From assembly GCA_947491305.1 (NCBI GenBank), contig CANLIL010000023.1:1-40061 (forward strand): a DNA stretch of 40,061 bases, read 5' to 3'. Origin of the DNA: Flavobacteriales bacterium (GTDB lineage Bacteria; Bacteroidota; Bacteroidia; Flavobacteriales_D; Crocinitomicaceae). The notes under the pieces were generated by a model, which worked only from the letters and a program-made list of their open reading frames with translations, ran no database searches and was not told the origin of the DNA. A program made the translations under genes and the position numbers. Of the stretch, positions 18,051 through 27,474 are shown in pieces (position 1 is the stretch's first letter; every line of letters begins with the position of its first letter).

Positions 18051-18425
18051 TTAAATCGTGTAGGGTGGACCTCTGTTAGAAGTTTGACAGCTTCTTTTAA
18101 TTAATTCTCCTGAATAAGAATGGACAAAAGTTGGGAATGAATTGTAGCTAATTAAATGAAATTCAAAGCTTGATTGTAAGTGTGAATTAAGTAAATGGTG
18201 TTCACAAATATCACAACTAGGATCTCCTTCATTGATGTGATTTTTGTCTGAACAATGGTTAGAATCTAAAGAAAAATAAAGCGATTTTTCACAGGCATTC
18301 GCATGACTGTGCAGAACAACATGATGCTCGTGATGGTGAAAAAAAGCTTGAAAAGGACTGCTTACTAAATAAATTAGTAAAAAGATAATGGATAAATTTA
18401 TGGTAAGCTTTTTCTTCATTAGCAT
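18051..18425 (-). CDS. Small exported His-rich, Cys-containing protein (putative metal binding)
   Basis: This 124-aa protein has one N-terminal hydrophobic segment (about 8-28; signal peptide or anchor). A His cluster follows (HHHEHH at 30-35, then H39 and H41), then C45 and H57-C58, a CDICEHH motif (C71, C74, H76, H77), and a C-terminal RGPP at 118-121. It has 14 His in all. The layout (hydrophobic start, central CxxC, terminal RGPP) recalls the small DUF2946-type proteins found beside metal TonB receptors, but I cannot assign it firmly. It precedes the ZnuD-like receptor by 160 bp on the same strand, so a role in metal sensing or handing over metal in the periplasm is plausible. The start could be M1 (18425) or M3 (18419). 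Confidence 0.8.
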   Translation of the reverse strand: MLMKKKLTINLSIIFLLIYLVSSPFQAFFHHHEHHVVLHSHANACEKSLYFSLDSNHCSDKNHINEGDPSCDICEHHLLNSHLQSSFEFHLISYNSFPTFVHSYSGELIKRSCQTSNRGPPYTI

Positions 18426-18427
18426 TT

Positions 18428-18457
18428 CAAAGTTAGGTATTTTTTCTTTAAAATCAA
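18428..18457 (-). promoter_or_regulatory. Promoter of the His-rich protein/TonB receptor genes
   Basis: The minus strand has TTG (18457-18455), a 19-nt spacer and TAACTTTG (18435-18428). This is the complete Bacteroidota -33/-7 arrangement, and the best one in the window. The -7 box ends 2 nt before M1 and 8 nt before M3 of the His-rich protein, so the mRNA should be leaderless or nearly so. Confidence 0.7.
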
Positions 18458-18491
18458 TTTAATTAAGTTAATTTGTAGTAGATTCTTACAC

Positions 18492-18860
18492 ATGCAAAAA
18501 ATTAAAATCACAGATACAATCTCTTCAAAGAATGCTGATTTTTTTCAATCGGTTTTTGAAATTGTTAAATTAATTCCTGCGGGAAGGGTGACATCATATG
18601 GCGCAATAGCCAACTGTTTAGGAATGAAAAAATCAAGTCGAATGGTTGGTTGGGCAATGAATGCATCTCATTCAATTCCTGGGATACCAGCTCATCGTGT
18701 TGTCAATAGAAACGGCTTGTTAACTGGAAAAGCACATTTTTCAGGTCCCGATGAAATGGAAGCACGGTTGAAAAACGAAGGAATTGAAGTGATTGACAAT
18801 CAAGTGGTTAATTTTAAAGTGCTTTTTTGGGATCCATTGGATGCGCTTGCTATAAAATAA
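18492..18860 (+). CDS. Alkyltransferase-like (ATL) DNA-binding protein, MGMT family with Ala at the Cys site
   Basis: This 122-aa protein matches the DNA-binding domain of O6-alkylguanine-DNA alkyltransferases: IPAGRVTSYGAIANCLG (recognition helix region), SSRMVGWAMN with the Arg finger, then IPAHRVVNRNG. The reactive Cys of PCHRV is replaced by A67, so it cannot accept an alkyl group. ATL proteins with Trp or Ala at this position bind O6-alkylguanine and steer the damage to nucleotide excision repair. The N-terminal MGMT domain is absent, as is usual for ATLs. It is divergent from the His-rich protein gene and 47 nt upstream of the epimerase. Confidence 0.9.
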   Translation: MQKIKITDTISSKNADFFQSVFEIVKLIPAGRVTSYGAIANCLGMKKSSRMVGWAMNASHSIPGIPAHRVVNRNGLLTGKAHFSGPDEMEARLKNEGIEVIDNQVVNFKVLFWDPLDALAIK

Positions 18861-18895
18861 TACGCTTAAAAAGAACTTTAATAGGTGAAACATTG

Positions 18896-18903
18896 TAATT
18901 TTG
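18896..18903 (+). promoter_or_regulatory. -7 box 4 nt before the SDR epimerase start
   Basis: TAATTTTG is an exact TAnnTTTG match. Only 4 nt separate it from the ATG at 18908, so transcription would begin at or next to the start codon (leaderless mRNA). No TTG lies 19 nt upstream. Confidence 0.5.
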
Positions 18904-18907
18904 ACAC

Positions 18908-19909
18908 ATGGTATTGGTAACTGGCGGAACAGGACTTTTAGGAAGTCATTTATTGGTTAGATTAGCGCAAGATGGTCAAAAAGTCCGTGTTTTATTCCGT
19001 TCAACCCAAAAAATTGAACGTGTAAGAAAGGTGTTTGATTATTACTTTTCAGATAAATCAGCCACTTATTTCGACTTATTAGAATGGGTTGAAGGAGATT
19101 TATTGGACCTGTTTGATTTAACCAATGCATTTAAAGACATTACAACGGTATATCATTGTGCAGGATTTGTTTCATTTGCACAACGCGATTTCACGAAGTT
19201 AATGAAAATCAATCGTGAAGGAACTAAAAATGTGGTCAATTTCTGTTTGAAATTTAACGTGCAAAAATTAGTTTATGTTAGTTCAACTGCAGCAATCGGG
19301 GGCGATGAAGGAGCAATAATAACCGAACAAACAAAATGGGTGCAATCACCAGATACGAGCCCGTATTCGATTTCTAAATATTCTGCTGAAAAAGAAGTTT
19401 GGCGCGGAATCGAAGAAGGTTTAAATGCTGTTATTGTCAATCCTTCGGTGATATTTGGTGCTGGAAATTGGGACGAAAGTTCGTTAACAATTTTACGAAC
19501 TGTTGCGTCAGGCTTTCCGTTTTACACGAATGGTTCAAATGCGTTTGTTGATGCACGCGATGTTGCTGAAATCATGGTTCAATTGATGAAAAGCGACTGT
19601 GATAAAGATCGTTTTTTATGTTTGGGCGAATCGATTTCATTCAAAGAATTAATGACTATGATAGCGTTAAAATTGCATAAAAAACCGCCACATATTGATA
19701 CACCTAAGTGGATGATGGGCATAACGTGGCGCATCGCTTCTTTTGTATCTTTGTTTACTGGAAAATCTCCAGCAATCACTAAATACAGCGCAAAAACTGC
19801 ATTTGGAAATAAAGTGTATTCAAATGAGAAAATTAAAACGGCACTAAATTTTCAATTTCGATCATTAGATGAAACACTAGATAATTCAATTAAAGGAAGG
19901 ATTTATTAA
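18908..19909 (+). CDS. NAD(P)-dependent epimerase/dehydratase family protein (extended SDR)
   Basis: This 333-aa Rossmann-fold protein has the nucleotide-binding GGTGLLG motif at residues 6-12, an acidic/basic patch VRVLFRS for cofactor choice, VYVSSTAAIGG, and the catalytic YxxxK pair Y153/K157 (YSISK). It is closest in feel to dihydroflavonol-reductase/3-beta-HSD-like extended SDRs; the substrate is not evident. It precedes the carotenoid genes by 31 nt on the same strand. It may be co-transcribed with them, and a role in modifying the carotenoid end group is possible but unproven. Confidence 0.85.
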   Translation: MVLVTGGTGLLGSHLLVRLAQDGQKVRVLFRSTQKIERVRKVFDYYFSDKSATYFDLLEWVEGDLLDLFDLTNAFKDITTVYHCAGFVSFAQRDFTKLMKINREGTKNVVNFCLKFNVQKLVYVSSTAAIGGDEGAIITEQTKWVQSPDTSPYSISKYSAEKEVWRGIEEGLNAVIVNPSVIFGAGNWDESSLTILRTVASGFPFYTNGSNAFVDARDVAEIMVQLMKSDCDKDRFLCLGESISFKELMTMIALKLHKKPPHIDTPKWMMGITWRIASFVSLFTGKSPAITKYSAKTAFGNKVYSNEKIKTALNFQFRSLDETLDNSIKGRIY

Positions 19910-19940
19910 ACATTTTTTATAAAAAGTTGTTTTAAACAAG

Positions 19941-20591
19941 ATGGATTTTCAAAAAGTATACAGGAAAAAAAAAGAAGTGATATTAATCGCTACGATTTTG
20001 ATTTTTTATACTGTAGGAATTATTGGAATGTCTATACCTGCAGAACGTGAATATTTTGCATCGCTATCGTATTTAAATCTTTTATTGTCGTTTGCTTTAA
20101 TAATTTTAGGGCGTAAAACTCAAACTCTTCGCTTTTTAGGATTCTTAGTTTTTTGCTTCATAATTGGATTTGTTGCAGAGCTTATTGGCGTTCACACGAG
20201 ATTTTTATTTGGATCCTATCATTATGGAGAAAACCTTGGAATGAAAGTTTTTGAAGTTCCTTTAATTATTGGCTTAAATTGGGGTATTTTAGTCGTGATT
20301 TCAGCTTCGCTCTTTCAACGTTTTCAGTTACCTATTTTCATTAAAATAGTGCTTGCTACCGTGTTGATGGTTTTTTTAGATTTTTTAATGGAACCTGTAG
20401 CCAATGATTTAGATTTTTGGTACTGGAAAAATGATCAAATCCCTTTGTATAATTTTGTGTGTTGGTTTGCAATTTCATTGATTCTTCAGTATTTTTATGG
20501 TTACATTTACAAATTGGCTGAATCAAATCGTGTTTTTAATGTATTGTATTTCGTCATGGTGATTTTTTTTAGTTTACTTAATATTTTATAA
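19941..20591 (+). CDS. cruF: CruF-type carotenoid biosynthesis membrane protein (1,2-hydratase family)
   Basis: This 216-aa integral membrane protein has about six hydrophobic helices. The conserved polar segments of the CruF/bisanhydrobacterioruberin hydratase family are present: AELIGVHTRFLFGSYHYGE followed by VPLIIGLNW, then DFLMEPVANDLDFWYW and YNFVCWF. Members add water to the psi end of linear or monocyclic carotenoids, giving 1'-hydroxyl groups. It is 1 nt upstream of crtZ and two genes before a lycopene cyclase, so the assignment to carotenoid synthesis is firm. The exact hydration substrate is inference. Confidence 0.88.
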   Translation: MDFQKVYRKKKEVILIATILIFYTVGIIGMSIPAEREYFASLSYLNLLLSFALIILGRKTQTLRFLGFLVFCFIIGFVAELIGVHTRFLFGSYHYGENLGMKVFEVPLIIGLNWGILVVISASLFQRFQLPIFIKIVLATVLMVFLDFLMEPVANDLDFWYWKNDQIPLYNFVCWFAISLILQYFYGYIYKLAESNRVFNVLYFVMVIFFSLLNIL

Positions 20592-20592
20592 T

Positions 20593-21069
20593 ATGTATTG
20601 GTGGGGTCCTTTTGTTTTAATCGCAAGTTTTTGTATCATGGAATTTATGGCATGGGCAACGCATAAATATGTGATGCATGGCACAATGTGGTTTTTTCAC
20701 GCGGATCACCATGTCGCAGAGCCAGGTTTTTTTGAGCGTAATGATGTCTTCTTTCTGATTTATGCCATACCTTCTTGGTTGTGTATAATGTTGGGTATGA
20801 TTTACAACAATTATTATTCTGTTTGGATTGGTTATGGTATTGCTTGCTATGGTTTTGCCTATTTTATGATTCACGATGTTTACATTCACAGAAGATTTAA
20901 ATGGTTGAGAGATATTGACACACCTTATTTCATGGCCATTCGTAAAGCACATAAAATTCACCATAAATATACGGGCAAGGAAGACGGTGAGTGTTTTGGA
21001 ATGCTATGGGTACCGCGCAAATATTTTTTGGAAGCTAAAAAAGCTTTTGAAGCAAAATCTAAGAAATAA
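20593..21069 (+). CDS. crtZ: Beta-carotene 3-hydroxylase, fatty acid hydroxylase superfamily
   Basis: This 158-aa di-iron membrane hydroxylase shows all His boxes: HKYVMH (H24, H29), HADHH (H36, H39, H40), HDVYIH (H94, H99) and HKIHH (H120, H123, H124). The downstream GKEDGECFGML is typical of CrtZ. It hydroxylates C3 of beta-ionone rings, turning beta-rings into zeaxanthin-type ends. It starts 1 nt after cruF, and its TAA shares one base with the ATG of the lycopene cyclase gene, indicating translational coupling. Confidence 0.95.
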   Translation: MYWWGPFVLIASFCIMEFMAWATHKYVMHGTMWFFHADHHVAEPGFFERNDVFFLIYAIPSWLCIMLGMIYNNYYSVWIGYGIACYGFAYFMIHDVYIHRRFKWLRDIDTPYFMAIRKAHKIHHKYTGKEDGECFGMLWVPRKYFLEAKKAFEAKSKK

Positions 21070-21767
21070 TGAGTCTTTACGGGTGGGTAATAATCGCAAC
21101 AATTAGTGGACCTTTTTTATTGAGTTTTGATAAAAAAGTACATTTTTATTCTAATTGGAAAGCGTTATTTCCTGCTTTGTTAGCTATCGGAACTATTTTT
21201 TTAATATGGGATAGCTATTTCACAACTAATGGCGTTTGGGGTTTTACCGCTGAATATATTTCAGGTATCTACATTGCGAACTTACCGCTGGAAGAAGTCC
21301 TTTTTTTTCTAGTTGTTCCCTATGCTTGTGTGTTTATTTACGAGGTTTTAATTGCATATTTTCCAACATTTAATAATAAGAAGTTAACCAGTATTTTTGC
21401 CTTCTTTTTCACGTTTTCAGGTTTTACTTTTGGGATTACACACTTAGAAAATTGGTACACTGCAACAGCTTGTATCATTAGTGCGTTACTGACTCTTGGA
21501 TTTTATTTTATTTACCGTGTAAGTTGGTACAGCCAATTTGTCAATGCTTTTTTAGTAGCATTAGTTCCTTTCATTATTGTAAATGGAATATTAACTGGTG
21601 CGGTGACGGAGCAACCCGTTGTTTGGTATAGTGAATTACACATTATGGGGCCTAGAATTATTACTATTCCAATGGAAGATATTTGGTACAATTATTCAAT
21701 GTTACTTCCAATAATTGGAATTTATGAATATCTAAAGAAAAAATTCATACGGTTTAAAGCGAATTAA
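21069..21767 (+). CDS. Lycopene beta-cyclase, CarR-domain (CrtYc/CrtYd fused) type
   Basis: This 232-aa membrane protein is made of two homologous lycopene-cyclase domains, as in the heterodimeric CrtYc/CrtYd enzymes but fused in one chain. The acidic motif PLEE (73-76) of the first domain and PMED (about 201-204) of the second are both present. It cyclises the psi ends of lycopene to beta-rings. It overlaps crtZ by 1 bp. Its 3' end overlaps the convergent YD-like gene by 36 bp. crtB and crtI are not in the window. Confidence 0.9.
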   Translation: MSLYGWVIIATISGPFLLSFDKKVHFYSNWKALFPALLAIGTIFLIWDSYFTTNGVWGFTAEYISGIYIANLPLEEVLFFLVVPYACVFIYEVLIAYFPTFNNKKLTSIFAFFFTFSGFTFGITHLENWYTATACIISALLTLGFYFIYRVSWYSQFVNAFLVALVPFIIVNGILTGAVTEQPVVWYSELHIMGPRIITIPMEDIWYNYSMLLPIIGIYEYLKKKFIRFKAN

Positions 21768-22625
21768 TACAAGTGAATTATTCGCAACATTCCGCTGAAT
21801 TAGGTTGACAAGAAATTGGGTTGTTGCATTGTATAAAAAACTTGTTTCAGTAGTTAAGCTTCCATTCTCGAAGTTCAATTGTTCGGTAACATTTCCTTTT
21901 TCGTCGTATTGATATCGAATTTCTTCATTCTTAGCTGCCGGCTCACTCGTTATTTTAGTGATTGAAGTTAAATATCCTTTTTCAGAATAGGCGAAACGTG
22001 TTGTAGTCGTTTGTTGACTGACAGTGAATTCCTCAATTTTTTCAATCATTTTCCCAGTTGAATCTAAATGGGTTGTTTCTGTTAAATAAGGTAACTTATA
22101 ATTGTTAAAATAAATTCGTTGTACGTTATTTGGACCTAAATTGATTTTGATTGTTTCAACATAAAGTACTTCTTTTATTATGGCTTCCTTTTTCTTTATT
22201 TCCACAAACGTTATTTCTTCATCACATATTCCTTGGTTATTGAAATTGAATTGTTTGCCTGCTAAACTTTCTTTTTTACCTTTTTTTATGATTTTTATTT
22301 GTCCAGCTTCAGTATAGGAAAAAATGACCCAGTTACTGTCTTTTGTACCGTCATTTTTTCTAGTTTCTACTTTTGACAGCATTCGCCCAGTTTTGTCAAA
22401 TTCAAGCGCATAGATTTCTTTTGTAGCTTGAATAGGTTCGCCCACTTTTTTAAAGGAATATTCACCAACAATGCGTTTTATTTTTGCATCGTGAACAACT
22501 TCATCGTTGAAGAAAGGTTGATCAGCAAATAAACTTCCATTTTTCGTATTCAAGAGTTGGGCTAATGATTGAAACACGATTAATTGGCTGATTACGACTA
22601 AAAAAAGATATTTCTGTTGTTTCAT
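21732..22625 (-). CDS. Secreted protein with YD/RHS-like repeats, function unknown
   Basis: This 297-aa protein has a signal peptide ([23 protein letters not shown]). The body is beta-rich, with short repeats such as [24 protein letters not shown] and [12 protein letters not shown] that resemble YD/RHS or MORN-type beta repeats. No sorting domain or lipobox is seen, so it is probably periplasmic. It overlaps the preceding SSP411-like gene by 4 bp (ATGA-type coupling), and its 3' end overlaps the lycopene cyclase gene by 36 bp. Confidence 0.8.
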   Translation of the reverse strand: MKQQKYLFLVVISQLIVFQSLAQLLNTKNGSLFADQPFFNDEVVHDAKIKRIVGEYSFKKVGEPIQATKEIYALEFDKTGRMLSKVETRKNDGTKDSNWVIFSYTEAGQIKIIKKGKKESLAGKQFNFNNQGICDEEITFVEIKKKEAIIKEVLYVETIKINLGPNNVQRIYFNNYKLPYLTETTHLDSTGKMIEKIEEFTVSQQTTTTRFAYSEKGYLTSITKITSEPAAKNEEIRYQYDEKGNVTEQLNFENGSLTTETSFLYNATTQFLVNLIQRNVANNSLVLIRFKPYEFFL

Positions 22626-24616
22626 CTATCAGAATTTTGTTGAAGTAATTCTAAGATTTTTGAAACATCGTCGGTTGGCATTAAACATGTTCCTTCGTAA
22701 CAAATAGTGCATTTGGTAGCTAAGTTTTCAGATTTAGTAAACGTGAAAATTGTTCCTGGTAAATAGTGTTTTTTAACTTTATTACTTAATTCCAATGCTG
22801 CTTCTCCTGAAAAATCTAAGGTGTAAAACGGATCGGTGAATTTAAAAGCTAAACGGGCCCAATTGGAATAGCCTGAACCATAATGTTCCATTCCGTCGTA
22901 AACATTTGCGAGTTGTTGTTCCGAAATTTTCACAAAAGATGCTTGATGACTGAGTTTTCCTAAATCAAAAAGAGCGTGTGCCATCACTGAATTACTAGCT
23001 GGAATCACATTGTCGTTGATTTCCATTTTTCGTGCGATTAATGTCGATGATTTTTCAGTGAAAAAGAACATTTTACTGCTTTCATCTTGAAAATGCTCCA
23101 ACACATACGCACACATTTTTTCTGCTTCTTTTAGCCAAACAGCATCAAAAGTAATTTGATACAAGGCAATAAACGCTTCAATTGTATGGGCATAATCGTC
23201 TAAAAATCCAGCAATTTCACTCTTCCCTGCATGGTATTTTCGCCATAATTTTCCAGTTGAAGTTAATTGATGTTTTTGAATCCAACGCGCGTTTTTCAAG
23301 GCTAAATATAAAAATTCTGTTTCCTCAAATTGTGCATATGCTTTGCAAAGTCCTTTTAAGGTCAAAGCATTCCAAGAAGTTAAACATTTGTAATCGAGTC
23401 CAGGTCGAATTTTTTCCGAACGCTGCTCCAAAAGATGGGCATTCAATTGTTGGATGTTGGTTTCCAATTCCTCCAATGTCCAATTCATCTTCTTAGCAAA
23501 AACTTCATCAGATTCTGATCGCAACAAAATGTTCTTTCCTTCTTCCCAATACCCACGTTGGTTTACCGAATAAAAATCAAGAGCCCACGAGAATTTTTCA
23601 TTTAATAAATGTTCAAGTTCCTGTTTCGTCCAACAATAAAACTTCCCTTCTTCGCCTTCGCTATCTGCATCTAACGCTGAATAGAATGCACCTGACTCAT
23701 CCAGCATTTCCCGTTCAAGCCAAGCAATTGTTTGGTAAACAATTCGTTTATAAAGTGGTTTTTTGAAATGTGCATATGCCGTTGAATACAAATCAATTAA
23801 TTGGCCATTGTCATAGAGCATTTTTTCAAAATGAGGCACTTTCCATAGCATGTCGACAGAGTACCTTGAAAAACCGCCACCGATTTGGTCATAGATACCT
23901 CCTAAAGCCATTTTATCCAATGAAAGCGCCACGTGTTTTAGTACATTTTCATGGTCAAATCGCACACCGTATTGCAGTAAAAATTCATAATTTGAAGGCA
24001 ATGGGAATTTTGGCGCTCTACTATCTCCTCCTTCCATTCGGTCAAAATTACGCGCCCAGCGAACGACTAATTCGTGTAATCTTTCCGCTTCGAATAGCGG
24101 AATTTGACGGGCATTTTCTATGAGGTCGCTTTGAATAATTCCTTCGTGTAAATTTCCGGCATATTCAAGCGCTTTTTCCAAATCGTTTTTAAACGTATGT
24201 TGAATCGATGTTAAAATATGTTTCCATTGATCTCTAGGGAAATAGGTTCCTCCATAAATCGGGCGACCATCGGGTAACGTAAAACAATTCAACGGCCAGC
24301 CTCCTTTTTGCGTCATTAATTGAACGGCTGTCATGTAAACATGGTCAACGTCTGGTCGCTCTTCTCGGTCAACTTTCACACAAATGAAATGTGCATTCAT
24401 TAATTCTGCTACCTCTTCATTTTCAAATGATTCATGTTCCATCACATGACACCAGTGGCAAGCAGAATAACCGACGCTGATTAAAACTAATTTATTTTGC
24501 GCTTTGGCTTCTTCAAAAACTGAATCAGTCCATGGAACCCAGTTGACAGGATTGTGTGCATGTTGCAACAAATAGGGTGATGTTTCGTGAATTAATGCAT
24601 TACTAGGTCGTTCCAT
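22622..24616 (-). CDS. Thioredoxin-domain protein of the SSP411/YyaL (DUF255) family
   Basis: The 664-aa protein has an N-terminal thioredoxin-like DUF255 domain (about 1-165) with the family opening [14 protein letters not shown], the CxxC at C53-H-W-C56 ([11 protein letters not shown]), VDREERPD and GGWPLNCF. The rest is an (alpha/alpha)6 barrel like that of GlcNAc 2-epimerases/glycosidases, with [15 protein letters not shown] and [10 protein letters not shown]. Biochemical function is not settled for the family. It lies 17 nt downstream of the AsmA-like gene and is coupled to the next gene by a 4-bp overlap. Confidence 0.93.
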   Translation of the reverse strand: MERPSNALIHETSPYLLQHAHNPVNWVPWTDSVFEEAKAQNKLVLISVGYSACHWCHVMEHESFENEEVAELMNAHFICVKVDREERPDVDHVYMTAVQLMTQKGGWPLNCFTLPDGRPIYGGTYFPRDQWKHILTSIQHTFKNDLEKALEYAGNLHEGIIQSDLIENARQIPLFEAERLHELVVRWARNFDRMEGGDSRAPKFPLPSNYEFLLQYGVRFDHENVLKHVALSLDKMALGGIYDQIGGGFSRYSVDMLWKVPHFEKMLYDNGQLIDLYSTAYAHFKKPLYKRIVYQTIAWLEREMLDESGAFYSALDADSEGEEGKFYCWTKQELEHLLNEKFSWALDFYSVNQRGYWEEGKNILLRSESDEVFAKKMNWTLEELETNIQQLNAHLLEQRSEKIRPGLDYKCLTSWNALTLKGLCKAYAQFEETEFLYLALKNARWIQKHQLTSTGKLWRKYHAGKSEIAGFLDDYAHTIEAFIALYQITFDAVWLKEAEKMCAYVLEHFQDESSKMFFFTEKSSTLIARKMEINDNVIPASNSVMAHALFDLGKLSHQASFVKISEQQLANVYDGMEHYGSGYSNWARLAFKFTDPFYTLDFSGEAALELSNKVKKHYLPGTIFTFTKSENLATKCTICYEGTCLMPTDDVSKILELLQQNSDR

Positions 24617-24633
24617 TTTTTTGTGCTAAATCA

Positions 24634-27297
24634 TTAATTCAGTTCGATTTCTTCCTCTTTTTCTTTGGTTGACTCTGTCTTCCAATTTTTCAGTTTATTC
24701 TTAATTTTCGAATCTTTTTTCGGCTTGTTGTCAATGACTGGATCATCCGTTTTTTGGTTGCCAAATTCTACTTTCAATACTTCTTTAGGCATTTCTTTTG
24801 GTTGGTAGATTTTGACAGTTGAATCTTTACCAAATAGTCCAAACTCCGTTTTTAACATTGATTTAACTGTTTGCTTTTCAGCTTCTCTATTCAAGCGAGC
24901 TTGTTCACGTTTTGCATCTTTATCCCACGTGATTGTTGGATTGTCAATTTGACCTTTCATCCGCATGAAAACAATCATTCCAGTACCATCATCTTCTTCT
25001 TCACCAAATTCAGTCATTTTAGCTCGGGCTTTTATTGCACGTAAATTAAATGCAAAGCGGTAATCTACATTGTTTGAAAATGAATGCGTACCAGCCGTTT
25101 TCAATTCCAATGCTGACGATTTAATGACCATTTCTGGTATTTCTAACTGTCCATTTTGAATAATAAATGTATTTTCTAAGGTTTCGAATTTTAAATCATT
25201 TAATTTTTGGCCAAAACTTTCAATGTTTTCCTTCCCAATTAAGAGTTTTGCCGTCGTTGTATTCAAGCTTTCTGTAATTGCTTTAAACGCTTCAACTCCT
25301 TTCAAGCGACCATCCACAATTTTTAATTGAACCTGAGCTTTAATCGCTGAAGATACAATACCAGATTTTAAATCAAATGGCGCTTCAAAGTAAACACTTG
25401 CTGCTGCTGTTCCAGAAATATTATTTTCATTGATCACTTTTTGATGAAAGTTTTCCCATTCAACAAACAATGGTTTAAAGTGTATATTGTTTCCTGCTAA
25501 ATTTGTTGTAATGGTGAAAATTTCTGGATTTTTCTCTTCGATGCGTAAATTTCCACTGACTGTTGCACCGGCAGTTTGCAACGAAATTGTCGGGAAATAT
25601 AAGTTTCTGTTGCGCATTATCAATGAGCCATTTACTTGATTGAACGTATGTTTTTCATATTTCAAAGCACCAACGTTTAATTGTAATGTAGCGTCGATGG
25701 TATTGGGTAAAACAAAATTTCGGGCATCTTGGATTTTTTCTTTTTTGGTGGTGGTTCCTAAATCTTGTACATCAATGAAATTCCCTTGTATGGAGACATC
25801 AGCTATTAAATTTCCTTTGTTTTTGAAGAATGGCACAATGTTTTTAAAGATTCCATCGATTGCAAGATCACTTTTACCAATCGTAAGACGAACATTTTCA
25901 ATTCCAGCTTCATCATTTCTCAAATACATAATTCCATTCATGTCGTTGAAATAACGTTTATCGTTTTTTAATTTTAATCCAACATGTTTCAATTCAATTT
26001 GTCCTTCACATGCTCGAATTTCAAAATCTTTTTTTCCATTTTTTAGGTGTACGGTTTGAATGTCAAATTGGGTAGTAATGCCCACGTCTCCAAAAATTTT
26101 CTCAATGTATGGCAAATTGAACAAGGTATGCAGTGTTTTCAAATGAATAGAGCCTTTCGCATTGCCTTTGTATGTAGGATTGTCAAAATTTGTAATCAAC
26201 AATGCACCTGAAAATGGTCCGCCAATTGAATTGAAATGAATATTTGTCAAGCGAAGAAATTCTTTTTCAGCAGCACGATTCGACCGATAGGAACCTTTCA
26301 ATCCAATGGCGTTGATTTTAATATTTTTTTCTTTTTCTTTCAAAGAACCATTTTGAATTCCAAAATCACACGTTATTTCAGATGCTGCATCCGTGGCTCT
26401 TTTTCCGTCGATGAATAAGTCGAAATAGACTGTTCCTTTTCCTTCGTAATGATTGATATTATCTACGGCTTCATTCTTGAAATTGTTCGCGATATCCGTT
26501 AATTCAATATCTTTTGAATGGATTTCAAATGCATAGTTTTCAGATGATACAGCTCCTTTAAATGTGAACGGTAAATTCGCAATTTGAATGATTGAAACAG
26601 GAAACGTAACCGTATTTTTCACTTGATCCACCAACAAATCAAGGTCAAATTGAATTGATTTATTAGAAATCAATGTAACATTTTTACTTTTTGCTTTGTT
26701 TATTTTCGCTGTTGTTTTCGCATGCAAGGTAAATTTTTTCTCAGAGAAATCGCCGGTTAAATCCATTTCATCAATGTGTGTTTTATAGGATTGTTGAATG
26801 GCCTGATTCTGGTAGGAGAATCTAAAATTTTCAAAATGAACGTGTTCCAATTTAAAGTTAAAAGCTGAAACAGTGTCTGATTTGTTTTCTTTAAAGATTT
26901 CGTAATTAATAGCGCCTGTTGGACTGACTTTCATTTTCAACGTGCCAGGATCAACTTCAATCGACTGAACAACGTATTTTTCATTCCAAATATCGTTCAC
27001 ATTGAATTTTAAACGAATTTGATCACTGTAAAGCAAAGTGTCTTTCCCAGTATACGTTTTGTACGTATCTTTTATTAATACTTGATTGAAATCTACGGCA
27101 AGTTTTGGGAATGTTCCCCAAAATGTAAGGTCAACTTCCGAAACAGCAACTTGAGCTTTTAAATTTTTATTGATTTCTTGAATGACAACGCCACAAATCT
27201 CATCCTTAAAAAAGTAAATTCCACTTGTAATTAAGAGGAAAATGCTCATTAAAATCCCGATAAACCAAAGGCTTATTTTAACAATTCTTTTTTTCAT
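24634..27297 (-). CDS. AsmA family envelope protein
   Basis: I place the start at the ATG at 27297 (887 aa; MKKRIVKISLW); a second ATG is directly before it at 27300. A TTG further upstream would add a charged tail ahead of the membrane segment. One N-terminal TM helix (about residues 8-29) anchors a long beta-rich periplasmic region. It ends in an AsmA-like C-terminal domain (repeated lipid-groove type strands, ...VDGRLKGVEAFKAI...) and a Lys/Glu-rich tail. AsmA-like proteins are thought to move phospholipids between the membranes or affect outer-membrane assembly. A -7 box lies 6-9 nt upstream. Confidence 0.88.
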   Translation of the reverse strand: MKKRIVKISLWFIGILMSIFLLITSGIYFFKDEICGVVIQEINKNLKAQVAVSEVDLTFWGTFPKLAVDFNQVLIKDTYKTYTGKDTLLYSDQIRLKFNVNDIWNEKYVVQSIEVDPGTLKMKVSPTGAINYEIFKENKSDTVSAFNFKLEHVHFENFRFSYQNQAIQQSYKTHIDEMDLTGDFSEKKFTLHAKTTAKINKAKSKNVTLISNKSIQFDLDLLVDQVKNTVTFPVSIIQIANLPFTFKGAVSSENYAFEIHSKDIELTDIANNFKNEAVDNINHYEGKGTVYFDLFIDGKRATDAASEITCDFGIQNGSLKEKEKNIKINAIGLKGSYRSNRAAEKEFLRLTNIHFNSIGGPFSGALLITNFDNPTYKGNAKGSIHLKTLHTLFNLPYIEKIFGDVGITTQFDIQTVHLKNGKKDFEIRACEGQIELKHVGLKLKNDKRYFNDMNGIMYLRNDEAGIENVRLTIGKSDLAIDGIFKNIVPFFKNKGNLIADVSIQGNFIDVQDLGTTTKKEKIQDARNFVLPNTIDATLQLNVGALKYEKHTFNQVNGSLIMRNRNLYFPTISLQTAGATVSGNLRIEEKNPEIFTITTNLAGNNIHFKPLFVEWENFHQKVINENNISGTAAASVYFEAPFDLKSGIVSSAIKAQVQLKIVDGRLKGVEAFKAITESLNTTTAKLLIGKENIESFGQKLNDLKFETLENTFIIQNGQLEIPEMVIKSSALELKTAGTHSFSNNVDYRFAFNLRAIKARAKMTEFGEEEDDGTGMIVFMRMKGQIDNPTITWDKDAKREQARLNREAEKQTVKSMLKTEFGLFGKDSTVKIYQPKEMPKEVLKVEFGNQKTDDPVIDNKPKKDSKIKNKLKNWKTESTKEKEEEIELN

Positions 27298-27306
27298 CAT
27301 CACCAA

Positions 27307-27314
27307 CAAATTTA
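27307..27314 (-). promoter_or_regulatory. -7 box for the AsmA-like operon
   Basis: The minus strand reads TAAATTTG (exact TAnnTTTG), ending 6 nt before the first of two tandem ATG codons (27300 and 27297). The message would have almost no leader. Confidence 0.45.
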
Positions 27315-27451
27315 ACACCGAATTCTTTCGTTCATTCGTTCGTTCTCTGAACTTATTAACGAGCAATTGTGGGGTTTTGTTGTACCTATTAATTTCTTTT
27401 TAAATATTATCACAAATCATGTTTTTGCGCTTTCCAATTCTCTAATTCTAT

Positions 27452-27459
27452 TATCTTTG
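27452..27459 (+). promoter_or_regulatory. -7 box for the PfkB kinase gene
   Basis: TATCTTTG is an exact TAnnTTTG match 15 nt before the ATG at 27475. A TTG at 27425-27427 lies 24 nt upstream of the box, slightly more than the usual spacing. Confidence 0.5.
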
Positions 27460-27474
27460 TTCAAAATTTTTAAA

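Noticed and set aside
27326-27345. TTCG/TTCATTCG short repeat in the divergent region near 27.3 kb
   Set aside because: Short, imperfect and low complexity; no sign of a phase-variable tract or array.
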